Assembly (NCBI RefSeq): GCF_014649035.1
Contig: NZ_BMSG01000002.1
Span: forward strand, 372,001 to 436,000
Length of the DNA stretch: 64,000 bases
Direction of reading: 5' to 3'
Source: Streptomyces sindenensis
GTDB lineage: Bacteria > Actinomycetota > Actinomycetes > Streptomycetales > Streptomycetaceae
The position numbers were made by a program, and so were the translations under genes. This document shows positions 61,103-64,000 of the stretch, one piece after another (the stretch's first letter is position 1; every line of letters begins with the position of its first letter). The notes under the pieces were generated by a model, which was not told where the DNA came from, did not search any database, and worked only from the letters and a program-made list of their open reading frames with translations.

Positions 61103-62236
61103 GTGGTCACGGTGCAGAGATGGTCCGGCCGGGAGGCCCGGCTGCTACGCGATGCCCTGCGCATGAGCCTGCGGGATTTCGCCGCGTACCTGGGGGTCAG
61201 CGACCGTACTGTGTCGAACTGGGAGGCAGGCGGTGCCGGCTACCAGCCTCGCGCCGAGTCTCAGGGCATTCTCGACACCGCGCTCGGTCGCGCACCCGAC
61301 GACGCGAGAACCCGGTTCGCGGAAGCGCAGGGAATGAGTGACACGGCTGCACCTGTCACAGGGCGGATAGAAGTCGACTCCCACAAGTTCCTGCCGGTCT
61401 TCATCGGTGTCGAGCGCGCCGGCCGGCTTCGGGAGTATCTGACACCGAGTGGGGGCGCTCAGTGGCTGGAGTCCTCCTCGACCCGACTGGACCACCCCGA
61501 GGCGCAGAGCTGTGTCCTGCACGTCTTCGCATGCGGGGTAGCCGTCTTCCACCTTGTCCAGCCGCACGAACCTGCCGCGTTGACCGACCTGGCCGTCTGG
61601 CGCTACCGCTCCTACGCGTCTGACCTTCCCTGGGCCCGGGACAAGATCCGCGAACTCTTCGAAGGGGACCACGCCGGGGCCCCCAACCCCGAATACGTCC
61701 TCTCCCTCTACTGCCTCACCTCCGGTCCGTGGGCCGGAGACGCCTACGACACCGCGCTGCGCCTGCTCTCCACTCCCTCGGTTCTGGTCGACCGCGGGGC
61801 GCCGGGTGGTCCCGCGCCCCTGGCCTGCACGGTCGAGGAGTCACTTCTTGCCACCGGCTTCGACCACCCGGACATCGTTTCCTTCGGTGTACGGGGAGTG
61901 TCCACCGCCTACGCCGGCTGGTCCGGCGTCGCCTACGCCTCCCACTCCAGCGAGCGCAGCCTCACCACCGACGAGCTGGTCGCCTGCGAGCTGACCGTTC
62001 AGGCCCTGTGGTGTTTCACCCGCCACATCCAACAGATGGTCGAGGACGGCCAGGACCCCTCCATGCCGGAGCGGTACGGCTGGCGATTCCTGCGCGCCGC
62101 CGCTTCCCGGCTCACCACCGCCCGTGCTCAGGAGACCGCGCAACACGTCCTGATGCGGGAGGCCATCATGAAGACCAGCGGATTGGCCGAACGGCTGCGC
62201 ACCGCGCAGGAAGCTCTGCGCGAGAGCGCCGGCTGA
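61103..62236 (+). CDS. Xre-family HTH regulator, Streptomyces-type
   Basis: 377 residues, GTG start with AGGGGGTG upstream. The HTH lies in residues 10-45 (RLLRDALRMSLRDFAAYLG, VSDRTVSNWEAGG). The C-terminal 300 residues are a long domain of unknown type with CVLHVFACGVAVFHLVQP, ARDKIRELFEGD and TTDELVACELTVQALWCFTRHIQQMVEDGQ. Such regulators often control a divergent operon, here the eight-gene one. Isochorismatase, FAD and NUDIX genes follow downstream. Confidence 0.85.
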   Translation: MVTVQRWSGREARLLRDALRMSLRDFAAYLGVSDRTVSNWEAGGAGYQPRAESQGILDTALGRAPDDARTRFAEAQGMSDTAAPVTGRIEVDSHKFLPVFIGVERAGRLREYLTPSGGAQWLESSSTRLDHPEAQSCVLHVFACGVAVFHLVQPHEPAALTDLAVWRYRSYASDLPWARDKIRELFEGDHAGAPNPEYVLSLYCLTSGPWAGDAYDTALRLLSTPSVLVDRGAPGGPAPLACTVEESLLATGFDHPDIVSFGVRGVSTAYAGWSGVAYASHSSERSLTTDELVACELTVQALWCFTRHIQQMVEDGQDPSMPERYGWRFLRAAASRLTTARAQETAQHVLMREAIMKTSGLAERLRTAQEALRESAG

Positions 62237-62258
62237 GAACGGGCAGGAGTGAGGGCCG

Positions 62259-62828
62259 ATGGACATCAGCAGTGCCGCGCTGGTCGTGATCGACATGCAG
62301 AACGGCTTTGTGAACCACCACAGTCGCCACGTCGTGCCCGCAGTCGCCGACCTCGTCGCCAGATGGTCCGCCGCCGGGCGCCCTGTCGTCTTCACCCGGT
62401 ACTTCAACTATCCCGACAGCCCCTACGAGCGCTTCTTCCAATGGCGCCGGCTCCAGGAACCGCCTGAGACCGACATCGTTCCCGAGCTCGCCGAGGCGGC
62501 GGGCCACGCGCACGCAAGCGTCGACAAGACCGGATACACGCTCTTCACACCCGAGGCCGCCGAGCTGATGCGACGGGCCGGCTGGACCGACCTCGTCTTC
62601 TGCGGAATCGCCACCGAGAGCTGCGTTCTGAAGTCCGCCGCAGACGCCTTCGAGCACGGATACGCACCCTGGATCGTCACCGACGCCTGTGCCAGCGACG
62701 CTGGCCCGGACGTCCACGACGCCGGTCTGCTCGTCGCCCGGCGCCTGATCGGAACAGGCCAACTCATCGACGTCGAGCATGTGATGGGCCAACTCGATAC
62801 GCGTGTGGCCGACCGGGTGCTGGAATAG
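62259..62828 (+). CDS. isochorismatase-family cysteine hydrolase
   Basis: 189 residues. The catalytic triad is readable: Asp12 (VVIDMQNGF), Lys90 (VDKTGYTLF) and Cys122 (GIATESCVLKSA). Nicotinamidase, N-carbamoylsarcosine and isochorismate hydrolases share this fold; metal or substrate residues do not decide which. AGGAG lies upstream of the ATG, 22 bp after the Xre gene. Confidence 0.9.
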   Translation: MDISSAALVVIDMQNGFVNHHSRHVVPAVADLVARWSAAGRPVVFTRYFNYPDSPYERFFQWRRLQEPPETDIVPELAEAAGHAHASVDKTGYTLFTPEAAELMRRAGWTDLVFCGIATESCVLKSAADAFEHGYAPWIVTDACASDAGPDVHDAGLLVARRLIGTGQLIDVEHVMGQLDTRVADRVLE

Positions 62829-62832
62829 CCTC

Positions 62833-63747
62833 ATGGCCGACGCACCGCTCGACACCGACCTGATCATCATCGGCGGAGGACCGGCTGGCTGCGCCGCCGC
62901 CCGCATGGCCGCCGGGGTGGGCATGCGTTCGGTCCTGGTCGAGCCGGACCGGCTGTGCCGTAATCTCTACCGGATTCCGGCCCTGAACAACGTCCTCGGC
63001 GGCCACACCAACGGCCCCGACCTGGCCGACGCCATCGTGGCAGAGCTGAAGGGCACCGAGCTGTGCCGCCTCGAACTCGGCAGGCGTGTAACCGAACTCC
63101 GTGCTGATGACGACCGGGTGACCGTCACGGTCGACACCGGTGTACGTTTCACGGCTCCGTACGCCGTCGTCGCCACCGGCGTTGGCCCCCTCCAGCCCCA
63201 CGACGTCACCTGGATCACCGCCCCCAGCGGCCCTGTCCTGCCCCCTCTCTGGGAGGCCGAAGCCGACGACGCCCAGGGGCGCACCCTCCTCGTCCTGGGC
63301 GGCGACCGCCCGATCGGCACGTTCCTGCGCGCCCACCCGACGACAGACACCCGCCTGCTCGTGGCGTACCCGCCAGCCGACGCGTACAAGATCGAGGAAA
63401 TTCGGGACGATCCCCGGGTCACTCTCGTTCCCGTCGAGTACCTGACGCTGCAGGCCGAAGAGGGCACAACGATGTGGGCGGAAGCAATAGGCCAGGACGG
63501 CACGCGGCGGACGATCACAGCGGATTCGGCCTACCTCAGCATCGGCAACGCCCCGACCGCGCCGCCAGGCGATCTGACCCGAGGCCCGGACGGGTACTGC
63601 CCGCCGACCGACCAGCACCCCCGCGTCATCGTGGCCGGCGACCTCCGCTCCGCCCGCTTCCAGCGGATCATGACCGCTCTGGGGTCAGGCAGCGAGGCCG
63701 CACTGCATGCCTACTACGCGGCCAGGGACGTGCCCACCGAGGGCTGA
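62833..63747 (+). CDS. FAD-dependent NAD(P) oxidoreductase, no CxxC
   Basis: 304 residues from the ATG at 62833, 4 bp after the isochorismatase stop. FAD site IIIGGGPAGCAAARMAA (GGGPAG at 14-19), an NADP-region strand TLLVLGGDRPIGTF near 155 and the second FAD motif RVIVAGDLRS near 270. It resembles thioredoxin reductases in size but the central redox CxxC is absent, so it is not a disulphide reductase; a ferredoxin/flavodoxin-type or dehydrogenase role is possible. Confidence 0.85.
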   Translation: MADAPLDTDLIIIGGGPAGCAAARMAAGVGMRSVLVEPDRLCRNLYRIPALNNVLGGHTNGPDLADAIVAELKGTELCRLELGRRVTELRADDDRVTVTVDTGVRFTAPYAVVATGVGPLQPHDVTWITAPSGPVLPPLWEAEADDAQGRTLLVLGGDRPIGTFLRAHPTTDTRLLVAYPPADAYKIEEIRDDPRVTLVPVEYLTLQAEEGTTMWAEAIGQDGTRRTITADSAYLSIGNAPTAPPGDLTRGPDGYCPPTDQHPRVIVAGDLRSARFQRIMTALGSGSEAALHAYYAARDVPTEG

Positions 63748-63800
63748 GACCACAGCGGTGGGATACGCGCGACGACCTACGCACTCGGGAAGGGATCTCC

Positions 63801-64000
63801 ATGACCACTGAGGTCAATCCGGCGGTCGCAGCCGCCGTCGTCGTGCAGGACAGGCGTGTGCTGCTCGTGCGACGGCGCGTGTCGGAGGGCGCGCTTTCGT
63901 GGCAGTTCCCGGCAGGGAAGATCGAATCCGGCGAGAGTGCGGGGGAGGCGGCGGCGCGCGAGGCCCGGGAGGAGACCGGGCTGCTGGTGACTCCCCAGAT
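63801..64000 (+). CDS. NUDIX hydrolase, partial (window end)
   Basis: 67 codons from the ATG at 63801 to the window edge. PAVAAAVVVQDRRVLLVRRR leads into the NUDIX box FPAGKIESGES through REAREETGLLV. AAGGGA precedes the ATG. The C-terminal half lies outside the window. It is the fourth gene of the Xre-isochorismatase-FAD oxidoreductase group. Confidence 0.9.
   Translation, partial: MTTEVNPAVAAAVVVQDRRVLLVRRRVSEGALSWQFPAGKIESGESAGEAAAREAREETGLLVTPQ

Overview
The window is high-GC actinobacterial DNA and almost certainly a Streptomyces chromosome. The evidence is strong third-position GC bias, many GTG starts, TAnnnT boxes 6-7 nt before start codons (leaderless transcripts), a PhoP-type PHO box, a Streptomyces-type parS site, and families typical of the genus (DUF2630, DUF6126-like, PucR-like regulators, the CE1758/CE1759 pair). 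No database search was possible; names rest on motifs and recalled family features.

Left part (1-32 kb) is core-like. It holds a Tat-exported PhoX phosphatase under a PHO box, an S4 RNA-binding protein, a perfect parS palindrome at 2950-2963, an FMN reductase, a DrrAB-type ABC exporter, a MerR-PP2C fusion behind a MerR-type promoter, a large STAND-like ATPase, a universal stress protein, and the LLM monooxygenase/FMN reductase pair. It continues with a tryptophanyl-tRNA synthetase behind a complete Trp-codon attenuator, a CASTOR/POLLUX-type ion channel, a very large AAA ATPase next to flotillin and an NfeD/YqiJ-like protein, a PucR-type regulator with twin palindromes, TerB, and a two-gene K+/H+ antiporter.

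Middle part (32-48.6 kb) is mainly cobalamin biosynthesis: cbiD, cobK, cobIJ (fusion), cobH and cobG, then cobN behind a cobalamin riboswitch. After it come a His-rich lysyl-oxidase-like secreted protein, a small protein overlapping a DUF89/ARMT1-like phosphatase, a TetR regulator and a beta-lactamase-fold hydrolase.

Right part (48.6-64 kb) is accessory. Two direct repeats (48.71-48.87 and 51.19-51.35 kb) each contain the 3' half of a tRNA-Ser(GGA) gene, its terminator and a shared flank, as expected for tandem integration scars. Between them lie an RHH/PIN toxin-antitoxin pair, an HNH endonuclease resembling phosphorothioate-DNA-dependent restriction enzymes, and a helicase-gene fragment. 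To the right are a Xre-ImmA metallopeptidase with a PIN-like partner, an ISAs1-type transposase relic, and a tightly overlapping eight-gene minus-strand operon (NUDIX, TMK-like kinase, a DUF4254/P-loop/nucleotidyltransferase fusion, phosphoribosyltransferase, GT9 glycosyltransferase, APH-like kinase, SDR, histidine phosphatase). The operon is divergent from a Xre regulator that is followed by isochorismatase, FAD oxidoreductase and NUDIX genes. I recognise no known pathway in this operon and consider it the best candidate for an undescribed system.
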